From Globobulimina sp. (lineage: Eukaryota > Foraminifera > Rotaliida): a stretch of DNA of 14,980 nt. A program made the position numbers and the translations under genes. The notes beneath the pieces are model-generated. The model did no database searches, was not told the DNA's origin, and saw only the letters and a program-made list of their open reading frames with translations. The stretch spans positions 1 to 14,980 of the forward strand of contig PIVH01000006.1 of the NCBI GenBank assembly GCA_003354225.1, in the 5' to 3' direction. The first letter of the stretch is position 1. Every line of letters begins with the position of its first letter. Below are positions 1 to 9,800 of this stretch, piece after piece.

Positions 1-61
1 ATTAAAAAAAAAAAAACAAGTTAGTCACTTATTTACATCTATTATAAATTGTTGATATAAA

Positions 62-1342
62 TTATTTATTGTTTATCCATTGCGGCAATGGCTGAATTAA
101 TGCTTTACCAGTTTTTATAAACTCAATTATATCCACTACAGTTTCACCGTTACAATTTACAATTTTCGGTTGTTGTTTACAACTATTTTTCAAAATACTT
201 GCAAAATCCGTGCGATGTATCTGTTTGCCACCATATTTATCATATTCGTGCATATAATCCAATCGAAACCCCCAATACCACATATCATACTTACATAACT
301 GCAATACATTCCCAATCACTTTGGTCAATATACTCCCGCAACTTCTATCATCCCTCGCCACTGTCATAAATGTATAATCACACAACACACTTCCTATTAT
401 ATAGCCAAATGAGGCAGCCGCAATGCAATTTGTCTGTCTCTCCCATAATTCAAATGTAACAAATTTTAACACATCATTTGCATTTTCATTCTGTCGAAAC
501 TCATCTAAAAGCTCAATAAAATTATCAGTGATCCAGGTCCCATCTTCTTTGTCGCCGCCATTTTCCGCTTCTTTGTTCTCATTTTCTTTTTTTTCTTTTT
601 CTCTCTTTAATAATTCTTTTTCAATATGATAATCTTTGCATAATTTCAAATGTTGTTTGAATTTATAATTCACACTCAAATAGAAATCGTTTTTAAAACG
701 TTTTAACTTTTTATTCCGAGCCCAATTTACTGGCTCTTTCCCATCTTTGGCAGCTCTGAAATCAATAACTTGTCTTTGCAACGGATTCGGACATAACATA
801 ATCTGCTGCGAATATCTTTGAATCAACATTTTAATTTTCGCATTTTCAAAGGCTTCATCACCAAAATGACGAATTAATTTTTGTGCGACAGAACCATGCG
901 GCAATGTAAATAATGAATTCAATAACAATATTCTTACAAACAATGCTTTATTTTTCTCATTTGGGTTTATGGCATACCACATCCAGTCACATTCATTGTA
1001 TTTTGTATCAGTTATCCAATTTAAACGCATCGGACTTGACATTAATTTGTAATCGTTTTCATCGCAATTTAAATCAAAAACACTTGGACTTATATAGAAT
1101 GAGGATGATAATTCAAATGTTTTTTCAATAATATCAAAGCTGTCTGGACTTAAATCATAAGCAATATCATTATCGATACAAATATATTCATTTTCAATTA
1201 TGATTTGTTGCTTGTTATAAAATACAATTTTATATTTATGGCCAGATTGCAAGAAATGGAATGATATGTGATTTGTTTGAGGAGCGACAGTTTTGGAATC
1301 AAGTAATTCGAATTTACCGGTCATACCTAAAAATACCATCAT
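62..1342 (-). CDS. Leucyl/phenylalanyl-tRNA-protein transferase (Aat) homologue, eukaryotic type
   Basis: A 426-residue protein in one exon that begins with two Met codons. Residues about 105-420 follow the order of the Aat family, which transfers Leu or Phe from aminoacyl-tRNA to a protein N-terminus and so marks it for N-degron decay. The visible landmarks are a P-L-Q-R stretch near 187-190 (the family's LH..R region), a basic segment at 207-218, TWI at 269-271, FELW at 297-300 (family SVExW), a Gly-rich SFGYIIG near 311-317, and a C-terminal HEYDKYGGKQIHRTDF near 365-380 (family slGa..I.R..F). Eukaryotic members are scattered and less known than the bacterial ones. Odd points are a roughly 100-residue N-terminal extension without a recognised domain and a Lys/Glu-rich insert at about 240-268 just before TWI. 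It is divergent from the hemerythrin-like gene. The call rests on motif order only; other GNAT-fold proteins are the main alternative. Confidence 0.68.
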   Translation of the reverse strand: MMVFLGMTGKFELLDSKTVAPQTNHISFHFLQSGHKYKIVFYNKQQIIIENEYICIDNDIAYDLSPDSFDIIEKTFELSSSFYISPSVFDLNCDENDYKLMSSPMRLNWITDTKYNECDWMWYAINPNEKNKALFVRILLLNSLFTLPHGSVAQKLIRHFGDEAFENAKIKMLIQRYSQQIMLCPNPLQRQVIDFRAAKDGKEPVNWARNKKLKRFKNDFYLSVNYKFKQHLKLCKDYHIEKELLKREKEKKENENKEAENGGDKEDGTWITDNFIELLDEFRQNENANDVLKFVTFELWERQTNCIAAASFGYIIGSVLCDYTFMTVARDDRSCGSILTKVIGNVLQLCKYDMWYWGFRLDYMHEYDKYGGKQIHRTDFASILKNSCKQQPKIVNCNGETVVDIIEFIKTGKALIQPLPQWINNK

Positions 1343-1660
1343 TTGATTTGCTTGTTTGAAATGGTAGCATTTTATATCTGTAATGTTTGCTGCGTTCTGT
1401 GATGCATTGGTGATCAGAATAAAAGTTCAATTTGGTTGAGAGTTGAGAGGCGTTTTATAAATAATAACATAACTTTAAATTGTAGTGATATTGAATTAAT
1501 AGTCACCTTTGAGCGCTCAATGATAGTCTTTCGATTAATTTTCAATTCTTTTGCATCGACTTTATTTGGCAACATGTTTTCAGTAAGTTAGTCTCCGTTT
1601 TTTGTCAACATTATCTGGCCAACGATACCACTTTCAACAGCTCAGTATCACTCATCAGCC
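1343..1660. promoter_or_regulatory. Shared divergent promoter region
   Basis: A 318-bp gap between two start codons that point away from each other. It therefore probably holds the promoters and 5' untranslated regions of both the Aat homologue and the hemerythrin-like gene. I see no open frame of note. It contains a GTTGAGA tandem (near 1435-1447) and a perfect 12-bp palindrome listed separately. Confidence 0.5.
1509..1520. promoter_or_regulatory. 12-bp perfect palindrome TTGAGCGCTCAA
   Basis: TTGAGCGCTCAA is its own reverse complement and is relatively GC-rich in AT-rich surroundings. It lies near the middle of the divergent spacer, about 167 bp from one start codon and 141 bp from the other. 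It could be a dimeric transcription-factor site serving both genes; that is inference. Confidence 0.35.
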
Positions 1661-2359
1661 ATGTATAGGAAGATAATTTCACAACATACGCGTCGTATCA
1701 TTCCAAAACAAACATTTTGTTTTGCATTACGATCACTTTCGACGCCAAAGAGTAGCGATCCATTTATGCAATTATCTGATGAGCATATTAGAATTAAATC
1801 AACCTTGCAATCATTTGAAAAACTGTTAAATTCCATGAAAACAAACGCTGTATCTACTGAAGAAAGCAATGACATACAGAATTATATCAAATTTATAACC
1901 AATTACCAGTTCCACCATCATGAAAAAGAGGAATATCTTTATGCCGCATTCTATGCATCGGTGGAGCCCAATAGTTGGTCAAAAGCAATGTTAGACGCTG
2001 TGGAAGATGAACACGACGTTGACCATGTCCATGATCATGAGGTGGAGGTTGATGTGGATGCACCTGCGAGAATGATCGAAGGTGGATCAAAAACAATGAA
2101 TAAAATCTCGAGTCTACTTGATTCAAAAACGAATATTAATGTTATCAGTGATATTGTAGAGCCATCATTGTCATTCATTAGCGATACCATCGACCATATG
2201 GACGAAGAGGATAAAGACATTTATCCGATGATTGAGGCGAAATTGTCACAACCAGAAATTGAAGTGATTAGACAACATTTTTCTAAATATGATGCGGAGA
2301 AAGCTGAGAGCATTGATGAAATCGAATCGATTTCGGATCAATTACAACGAAAATATTAA
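1661..2359 (+). CDS. Hemerythrin-like (HHE) protein, probably mitochondrial
   Basis: A 232-residue protein. The first 30 or so residues are rich in Arg, Ser and Thr without acidic residues and end in RSLST, as in a mitochondrial presequence. The rest fits a four-helix hemerythrin/HHE fold, which binds a di-iron centre for O2, NO or iron handling. Candidate ligands are H42 in the DEH motif, the HHHEKEE cluster at 85-91, EDEH at 115-118, and DHMDEED at 178-184. These lie one per predicted helix, as the family requires. Between the third and fourth motifs is an extra Asp/His/Val-rich stretch (about 116-134) that could bind more metal. The start was chosen because it is the first ATG and gives a credible presequence. 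No intron is needed. The exact substrate is unknown. Confidence 0.68.
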   Translation: MYRKIISQHTRRIIPKQTFCFALRSLSTPKSSDPFMQLSDEHIRIKSTLQSFEKLLNSMKTNAVSTEESNDIQNYIKFITNYQFHHHEKEEYLYAAFYASVEPNSWSKAMLDAVEDEHDVDHVHDHEVEVDVDAPARMIEGGSKTMNKISSLLDSKTNINVISDIVEPSLSFISDTIDHMDEEDKDIYPMIEAKLSQPEIEVIRQHFSKYDAEKAESIDEIESISDQLQRKY

Positions 2360-2474
2360 AACATATTTGTTTTATACGATAGAAAAACAACTCAATACTC
2401 TGTTTGTGTTAATTTTTTTGTAATTAAATTCATAAAACATTTGTCTTACTGGCTCGAAAATACTGCCTAGGAAA

Positions 2475-2490
2475 TGTCAGACATCTGACA
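2475..2490. repeat. Inverted repeat TGTCAGA-CA-TCTGACA
   Basis: Seven-base arms match perfectly around a 2-base spacer. It lies between the 3' end of the hemerythrin-like gene and the 3' end of the actin pseudogene, which converge. It may be a short cruciform, a remnant of 3'-end processing or chance. Confidence 0.4.
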
Positions 2491-2565
2491 GCAAATAGAT
2501 AATGACCGGTTTGTCAACATGGAAACGAATAATCAATTTTGGATTTACTTTGACATCTACTTTAT

Positions 2566-3387
2566 TTAGTTATTGCACTTCCTATGAACAATGGCTGGCC
2601 CACTTTCGTCATATTCAATTTTAGTAATCCACATCTCCTGAAATGTGCTCAACGACGCCAACAAAGCACCACCAATCCACGCAGAATATTTCCTTTCCGC
2701 AGGTCCCAAATAAGGCATTTCCTTTCTCAGTCTCTCCTCAATTCCTTGCATCAAACTACCGCCTCCCGACAAAACTATATTCATATAAAGATCCCTTCGT
2801 ATATCAACATCACATTTCATTATTGACGCCCACAATAATTGGTGTAATCCATCCTGTTCTGTCGCGATCGATTTTGGTTTGAATAATATTTCACCACAAC
2901 TTGCCCTTTCTAGACCAAGTTTTATTCTCTTACCGTCCGGCAATGCGTAGGATTTAGTATGTCCAATAAACGGATTATCCCCAAAATACTCAAAACAAAC
3001 ATTCTGCACTTCCAATGGTATGCGCATTTGTGTGCAATAACTACGATTTATATCCCCGACATATCCAGAAACAATACATGTTGGTCACAAAATTTCTTTT
3101 GTGATTCCGCAGCATAATCTAACGCATCCATTGTTGTGTTTTTCGTCTATGATCTGAAGATGAAAAGTTACATACCATATCGTCGAAATTGGTGACCATT
3201 CCAAACTCAATTGGAGACCTCACAGTGAATATATTGTTTTTGGAAACCGCTTCCTCACCAATGTAAATTCTATTTTGCTTATTTCAGCGCTGGGGGTGCC
3301 ATCAGTAGCAAATCCGGCTTGTATTGTGTAGGATCCATTATCTATTATGATAATGCCTGCTTCTTCTTGGTTACAACTGTTAGACAT
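2566..3387 (-). pseudogene. Decayed actin-family gene
   Basis: Read on the minus strand, the first ATG (3387) gives an actin N-terminus with IDNGS and AGFATDG. The frame then breaks at once. Another frame carries the expected IYIGEEAVSK and PIEFGMVTNFDDM, skipping the usual 20-odd residues between. A fragment ALDYAAESQKK (near 3125-3093) follows after a gap of about 135 actin residues. Finally an open stretch of 153 codons (3027-2566) carries the actin C-terminal half, including [32 protein letters not shown] and [13 protein letters not shown]. This last part lacks about 11 residues before ERKYS. Repeated frame breaks, stops and missing actin core make a working product unlikely. A GTATGT...TTCAG stretch after the DDM motif may be a fossil intron. 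Whether the parent was conventional actin or an actin-related protein cannot be settled. Confidence 0.72.
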
Positions 3388-3575
3388 TGAATTATTCGAT
3401 AATAAGTTTCAGGTTTTGCGAGGCTAGCTAGCTCAAAAAGTATCCTTAGTTGACTTGTATTCGCGATTCAAAGGCTAAAATTAGAGAGCATTGTTAGATT
3501 TGAAAAAAATCAAAAAAAAAAGCTCTATGGGTTCTAGGAGCATATTCCGCAAAAATAAAAAAAAATATTGTTTTG
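3388..3575 (-). other. Spacer with a possible extra 3' exon of the RRM-exonuclease gene
   Basis: Between the actin pseudogene and the end of the upstream minus-strand gene. A donor GTATGA (from 3598 downwards) lies within the last codons of that gene. An acceptor TTTTAG before 3474 would give a 124-nt intron and add only about nine codons, ending at a TAA. This is possible but weak; A/T runs near 3510-3565 could equally be untranslated sequence. Confidence 0.2.
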
Positions 3576-5435
3576 TTATATTTGAAAATAAATCATACTT
3601 AAAATTTGCTGTATTTCTTGTTTATTATTGACGTTTAGTATTTTGTTTACATCTTTGTTTGTTTTTATACATTTCTTTAAAGCATTAATAGTCAGTATAC
3701 CGTTGTTAGTCAAATTTGCTTTAAATTGTTGTAATGTTTTATTTCTGCTTAACAATGCATCAAACTCTTGTCGCATCCGTTTAAATTCCTCAATGCGTGT
3801 CAGTAATAATTGTATGTGTATTCGTGTGGTTATTCCTAATTCATTTCTAATTATATCTTCATCGATATATTCAACCATTGTAATGTCATTATATTCATTC
3901 TTTACAAATGTTGACAAATATTGCTTTAATCTGACAATCTCACACAACCAATATTTGAAGCGTTCTTCACAGAAACTATGCGTATTCTCATTATTTAATT
4001 TTAAACCGTCACAATTTCCAATCTGCTCCACACATTCTAATAATCGTTGCTTTAAATAAATCACTTCTTGCGTTTGCCTTTCATATTTTGCGTGTAAATG
4101 TGCATATTGTTTTTTGCAACTTTTATTTTCTTGCTCTAATTTGAAACACAGAAACTTATATTTCTCAACTTCTTGATTTGGTGTTTGCGAATATTCAGAT
4201 AGTTCTGGTTTTTGTTTTTGTATTTCAGCTTTTTCAAATGTATCAATTTTGCCAAAACAAAATCTTAATATGTCATCGGCATTGCTATCATTAAATATCT
4301 TCATAAATATTTCATAAGCCACCAACGCATCGTTTGCAGCATAGTCAATCTGCCGTTTACTTAATCTCTTTTTTTCCCACTTCCAATGGTTTATATTCTT
4401 TTTGTATTTCATATCTTGATTTAACACCAATTTACACATTTTTTCTAATCCTTTTATGTCCGCATTTATGTCATTTAGATCCACACAGCCAAGCATTTCA
4501 ACGCCATACTCATTCATTAACCTTTCTTTATCATTATTTATGGCAACACCGCATTTAATAATTTTACAATTCTGCAAAAACGATATTAATTCATTGGGTA
4601 TGCTTTTTAATAAATGTAAACGAATTAAAATAATCAGCTGATCTGGAAATGCAATTTGCATTAACGATATTCTCTTCGCTTGGCGTCTCCATTCCAAATC
4701 AAATCCAACTACACAGGGATTATAATTCATTAATCTATTTATTGCGTGTATACAGCCTATTTTATGTCTGACAATTAGTGTTTCAATCCCTTCGTGAAGC
4801 TTATTTAGATTATAATTATAACTGCACCTTTTCTGGTCGACATCAGTTGCTTTAAACTCTGATTCAAACACTTTCGATTTCGATAAAGTGTCATTAGTAT
4901 TCATTTCATGATGATTGGAATGTATACCATACGACATCTTAACTATTTTATCAAAATCAAGAATTTCTTTTGTTGTGGCAACGTCTTCTGCAGTCAGCCA
5001 GCAATGTAATTTTTGGCAACGATAGTCGGAGCATTTCTGATTTGGTAAAAGAAATAATTGACAATAATTAGCTGATTGCAAGTAGGCTTTTAATTTTCTA
5101 CCATTATCAAATTTAAAATTATTGTTATTAATGTATTTAATTGCATTCGTTGCGGATTGTTTTGTTTCAAAAGTTATTTTCACACGTTTTGATTGAAATG
5201 CTTGATCTCGTTTTGTGTTTCCACCGTCGAAAAATACATCAAGAATATTACCAAATGTCCCAAACCATATATCGGATCTTAATGTATTTTCATTGTTAAT
5301 TTGTAATGGTAATCCCAACACAATACAAACATTTCGTTTATAAAATTTTATCTTCAACAATTCTGAAACTGTACATGGCGGGCCATGCGGATGATTATTT
5401 ATCATTGTATTTTTGTTGAATGTTTGTTTTGGCAT
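3576..5435 (-). CDS. Not4-type RRM + CCCH finger fused to DEDDy 3'-5' exonuclease and SAM domain
   Basis: A 619-residue protein in one long exon. Residues 33-118 match the RRM of CNOT4/Not4 (YKRNVCIVLGLP, then YFGxFG-like WFGTFGNI, then NGRKLKA). They are followed directly by the family's CCCH finger: C125, C135, C140, H144. The RING finger of Not4 is absent. Residues about 222-385 form a WRN/RNase D-like DEDDy exonuclease: FDLEW (D245, E247), D302 in VAINNDKERL, and Y365 with D369 in IDYAANDAL, so all expected catalytic residues are present. Residues about 421-470 look like a coiled coil, 495-553 like a SAM domain (WLCEIVRLKQYL... LGITTRIH), and 558-615 are helical. I infer an RNA-binding nuclease, possibly in mRNA decay or RNA processing; DNA substrates cannot be excluded. 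It is head-to-head with the membrane protein gene, 73 bp apart. Confidence 0.8.
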   Translation of the reverse strand: MPKQTFNKNTMINNHPHGPPCTVSELLKIKFYKRNVCIVLGLPLQINNENTLRSDIWFGTFGNILDVFFDGGNTKRDQAFQSKRVKITFETKQSATNAIKYINNNNFKFDNGRKLKAYLQSANYCQLFLLPNQKCSDYRCQKLHCWLTAEDVATTKEILDFDKIVKMSYGIHSNHHEMNTNDTLSKSKVFESEFKATDVDQKRCSYNYNLNKLHEGIETLIVRHKIGCIHAINRLMNYNPCVVGFDLEWRRQAKRISLMQIAFPDQLIILIRLHLLKSIPNELISFLQNCKIIKCGVAINNDKERLMNEYGVEMLGCVDLNDINADIKGLEKMCKLVLNQDMKYKKNINHWKWEKKRLSKRQIDYAANDALVAYEIFMKIFNDSNADDILRFCFGKIDTFEKAEIQKQKPELSEYSQTPNQEVEKYKFLCFKLEQENKSCKKQYAHLHAKYERQTQEVIYLKQRLLECVEQIGNCDGLKLNNENTHSFCEERFKYWLCEIVRLKQYLSTFVKNEYNDITMVEYIDEDIIRNELGITTRIHIQLLLTRIEEFKRMRQEFDALLSRNKTLQQFKANLTNNGILTINALKKCIKTNKDVNKILNVNNKQEIQQILSMIYFQI

Positions 5436-5508
5436 AGTCAGTTAATATAATTTACGTTTTGTTGAAAAACTTGCCAGGCAGTCCAGTCTCACTGAAAAAT
5501 AAGTTTAA
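5436..5508. promoter_or_regulatory. 73-bp head-to-head spacer
   Basis: The start codons of the RRM-exonuclease gene (minus) and the membrane protein gene (plus) are only 73 bp apart. Core promoter elements of both must overlap here or extend into the coding parts. No distinct motif is clear. Confidence 0.4.
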
Positions 5509-6826
5509 ATGCTAACTAAGTTATTGCACGCGTTAATTGTTTGCGTTGCAGGTTTATTATTTGGTATAGGGTATATTCATAATTATAATACCCATATATT
5601 AACTCCTTTACAATCGATTGCAACAAACAAAGATGTGACTGCCAAATGCATGTCTCCTCAATTTCAAACATTTCAAAATAATGATATAGGCCAATCACAA
5701 GTTATCATCAATAACATATCATTAGTTATTGGCGTTATTCATATCAATACATTCAACAAATACATTGCATTCCTATACATACTTTGTGTAATAATCTCAT
5801 TATTGTGCAATATTCAACTTTTATTACAATTCAAATCTCAAACAATATGTGTAAATGAGATGTGGTTAATATTCCAATCATTATTACAATGGTTTGGTAT
5901 CATATCAGTCATAGGAATGGGTTACAATATGTATTACAAACAATATATTCATTATCGACTATGGACATATTGCAGTTTTGTAGTCTCAATATCAATGACA
6001 ATTTATTTTGTTTCATGTCGTATGATGTCTCAATTCATTCCAACATACAATGGCCTTCCAATGGATTACATTGCTATTTCTGCCATTTATCCGTCATTGC
6101 TTTTCTTAAATCTATTATGTTTTTACCTATCTTGTTATTGATATTACAGTAGCACATAATCGCAATTTAATGAGATATACACAACAATTAACAGCATATA
6201 ATCCAATCTTATTTAAATTTGTTATTCCATGGTCAAATGTAACTGCGTTGCAATGGATATTGTTATTTGTTTGGGGAGATATAAGAATTGAATATCTGGG
6301 AATTGTTTTGATTAATATTTGGTGTATTTCTGGTATATTATCAAGCTTTGTTATATTAGCAATTCGTAATGGAGCATTCCGTAAATTTGACAATAAATAT
6401 CCATCCATTATGCCATTGTTATTGGCACTTTGTTTGTTGATATGTTTGCAAATATTTTGGAGAGCATATAATCATTCATATTTGTTTCAAATTGTGGCAA
6501 ATCCATCATATTTATACAGTGAGTGCACATATTGGTATTGGGTTTGCAAAGCAATCATTTTATTGATTGAAACTGTCGCATGCTTTTATTATTATTATTT
6601 TATTGCTACATATAACAGTGACCGGTTAATGGAATGGACATTGCGATTAAATCAAAGTTGTGCTACATTTGCATATATAATGCTGGTTTATTTCAGTGTT
6701 ACTTATTTGGGAATCACGAATGAAAATAATATAGAGCATGGCTGGCAAATTATATTCATGATTGAGGCTGTCATCAAGTTTGTGTTGCCTTTGTTGTGGA
6801 ATATTTATGACAGTGCTTATAATTAA
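5509..6826 (+). CDS. Polytopic membrane protein, unknown family, tiny intron or frameshift
   Basis: Two open segments, 5509-6141 and one open from 6110 to 6826, make one probable protein of about 429 residues. The first half has a signal-anchor-like helix (residues 5-22), a loop of about 60 residues, then hydrophobic spans near 84-105, 120-138, 150-168 and 188-205. The second half has about five more. The segments are in different frames. A 31-nt intron (6119-6149, GTTTTT...TTACAG) joins them in phase (T|TA). A single-base frameshift between about 6097 and 6119 would also fuse them. The first half loosely recalls Frag1/DRAM/Sfk1-type proteins in length and TM spacing, but I see no decisive motif. 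The function is unknown. The gene ends 28 bp before the proposed start of the giant gene. Confidence 0.6.
6119..6149 (+). other. Candidate 31-nt intron in the membrane protein gene
   Basis: It starts GTTTTT, ends ATTACAG, has a TTATTGAT branch-like stretch, and restores the frame exactly (phase 1). It is much shorter than the introns inferred next door, so a frameshift is a real alternative. Confidence 0.35.
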
Positions 6827-6854
6827 CAGACTCACTTTTTCACATTTACTTCCT

Positions 6855-9800
6855 ATGCCTACTAATTTCCAAGTTATATATTATTCTCTGCCTGTTATAA
6901 ATGTGTGGTGTCACTAATCATATATATATATATATATACTTTGTACAGCAAGTCACAGCTTTTGTGAAACAAGCAGCGAAAGAAGTATTTGAAAGTGACA
7001 AAATTGCCGCTATTATATACAATACAATTATAGATGAAGAATATGAACATAAAAATGATATTTTGAACGATTTATCTGAAATGCATGAAAGTAACATTAT
7101 ATTGACGGTATCTCATAAAATAAAACGAAATAAAAATATTACTATAAAATGGAACTATAATTCGAAATATAATCTGCGCAAATTGCTACAAACGATATAT
7201 AGCAGCAATACAATCGACATTGACATCGCCACATTCAACTTTAAAGAATTGCAATTTATTCAAACATTTACAGCCCAAATCCGAATCATCGCAAAGGAAT
7301 TGAATGAAAGCACAATGAAAGAAAACCCTATCAATGTTGAGAAAGTTGAACAATTATTTGATGACAATATACATTTAAATGCATCCACAATTTGCAACAC
7401 AACACCTCAGCAATTTTGTGCTAAAGCAAAGTTATTCGGCATTAAACAATTTAAATCTAAAAAACTGCTCAAAAAAATACAAGCTAAATATAGAGAAAAT
7501 ACATTGAGTGCAACAGCTAACGATCCGGTATGAATTAATATTTTGTGAATGATATACAGTTATAATTAATATCAAATTAAATATCCAGAGAGAAGCATGG
7601 AAAGTCGGCTCAAAATGCAAAATTAAATCCAGCTCAATTGCAAAGCATAAATGGTGCGATGGGGTTATTATGGATATATTTGACGATGATCTGGGTGAAT
7701 GGTTGAAAGTTGGTTACACTGCAAATCATATCGCAAAACATAAACAGATCCAGCGATATAATAAAGATATTAAGCCCGTACTCCCTGTTCCAGTGATTGA
7801 CGAAAAAGCAGAATTCGAAGAGGATGATTTATTGCCAGCTTTACCACAAATTAGATTTCAAAATAAACCAAAATCTACACATAGAAAAACAGCTAGTTTC
7901 AGTAATATAAATAATATTAATAATCAACGTTCAAAACCAACTTATTACAAACAAAAAACCGCACCGCTGCCGGCTATTGATGAGCTAGTATGCATTTATG
8001 TGTTTATTGTAAAAGTAAATTGCAAACGTTTTTGTTAATTGTCAGGCCGGACCTAAACAGTTATGGACCCCGCGAAGATCCAAAAGCAAGCGTCTGAACA
8101 GTTTGTCACAAACAAACCTTCCATTTTTGAGATCGACTTCATTTGAATCCAATATGTCTCCGCTTATAGAAGTTGAATGGAAAGAAGGCGCTATTTGTCA
8201 GACATACATTCGCTCCAAAAGTGACTGGGTCGATGCTAGAGTTACGCGCATATTTCATGATAACAATGAGCGATGGTTGCAGTTGAGATGCGATGACAGC
8301 AATAATACCGTGTTAGAAATAGCAGCCGCAGACCTGCAGAATATACGCAATCCATTTCACGAAATTGGAGGACATAATAGATGCATATCAACACAGTCTA
8401 TGCTACCAAACAAATTTGATGAAAGCAGCATGGATTCGTTATTGCAAACATTGGCTCAAGTCATTGATGCTATTAATCACGAAATAGATTCGTCGCACAA
8501 TTTTTTATATCAAGTGTACCATCTCGACACGAAGGACAATTACAAAACTAACAAATTTATCTCGTATGAACACCACGAAGCGATGAAATGTTATACGCAA
8601 ATTGTCGAACAAAGATATAGTACATCGATGTTATGCAATGGCTGTGTTTTAAAGGAATACGGTCTGAGTGATTTGTATAATATTTCAACAGCGCACGCAC
8701 AGAGTGATTACAATACGATTTATTTATCATTGCATAGCGAGAAATTGGACAAAGAGGAGATTGTAAATGCATGGCGTGAAGAGACAGCGAAATATAATCA
8801 AAAGTGGTTGTTGTCAGTGAAGAGAGAGGATTTTGTGGCGGATTTTATAGAGAAATTCAATAATGACATTGTACAGAATGCAATCAAGTTATATGATAAA
8901 TTAATAGCGACATTGAAATTTGGTGGCAGTGAATTAAGGAAAGAAGAGAAGGATTATTGCAATGATATGATGTTTCTGTGGACTAAAAAAGATATACAAC
9001 TCAAGGCTGATCAAACCCAAATCGAGTCATTGGATCATATTCATTTTTTGTATGTGGTGTCTCTGATATTAGACACATTAAAATCAGAATTTCGAGATGT
9101 TGCAATTAAGGATATATTATTATGTTTGCATAGGATTGAAATGAACGGATTTTTGTTTTCAAAGATTGGCAGGAATGCATTTACTGGCAGTGTCATTATA
9201 CATTCTCATTCGTTTAAGGAGGTCAAATTGGAGGCATTGCAAGGTTTGGTGGAGTGTACAGGTAAATTATTCGACGAAATGCAGAATTTTGATTTAGAAT
9301 CGATACAACCATCATCAATTTGTAGCGTATCTTTATCAAATTCAGAAACACAGTGCCATGCACCTGACGATGAGGAAAAAGATGACGAGAAAAAACCTAA
9401 AGTTTAGTAAACACACAAAAAAAAAAATACAATACTTATAATTTTTTTATTATGTTATAGATGCAAGAATTGGACACTTTTACTCAATGGATGATCACTT
9501 TTGATGCCCAATATAACCGAGGGACACCATTCAATTTGAAAATGTTTAAACCATTGACTGCAATGTATACAAATACAAAAGATGTGGCTGGCGATGGTGT
9601 GAAGATTATAATTAATATGAAATACGACAATTACTCGACAGATTTAAATGAGAAAACCTATGATCATGTCTTAAAAAGCTTTATTGCATGGTCCATAACA
9701 TTAAAATGCCGTAATTTACGATGCGAAGAAACTTTGAAATTGTGCTGTTTTTGTGACATTAACACCTTTCAATTGTATACATATAATGTTATAATGGGAA

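Noticed and set aside
423-629. Plus-strand open frame rich in Ser and Phe
   Set aside because: It is the antisense shadow of the charged Lys/Glu insert in the Aat homologue, with no features of its own.
1893-2126. His/Pro-rich minus-strand open frame
   Set aside because: Antisense of the Asp/His-rich part of the hemerythrin-like gene; the bias simply mirrors those codons.
3423-3432. GCTAGCTAGC palindrome
   Set aside because: Short self-overlapping tetramer; too common to support a site.
3628-4059. Plus-strand open frame of 143 codons
   Set aside because: Antisense of the SAM and coiled-coil region of the RRM-exonuclease gene, which has clear domains in the other strand.
6140-6160. DITVAHN in frame 2 of the membrane gene, identical to seven residues of ART-like domain B (13868-13888)
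   Set aside because: The surrounding residues are unrelated, the first lies across a candidate splice acceptor, and no other ART motif is nearby. It is most likely chance.
6919-6939. TA run read as coding (IYIYIYF) in the segment starting at 6901
   Set aside because: A 46-nt in-phase intron around it fits better, and a simple repeat in an intron is the usual situation.
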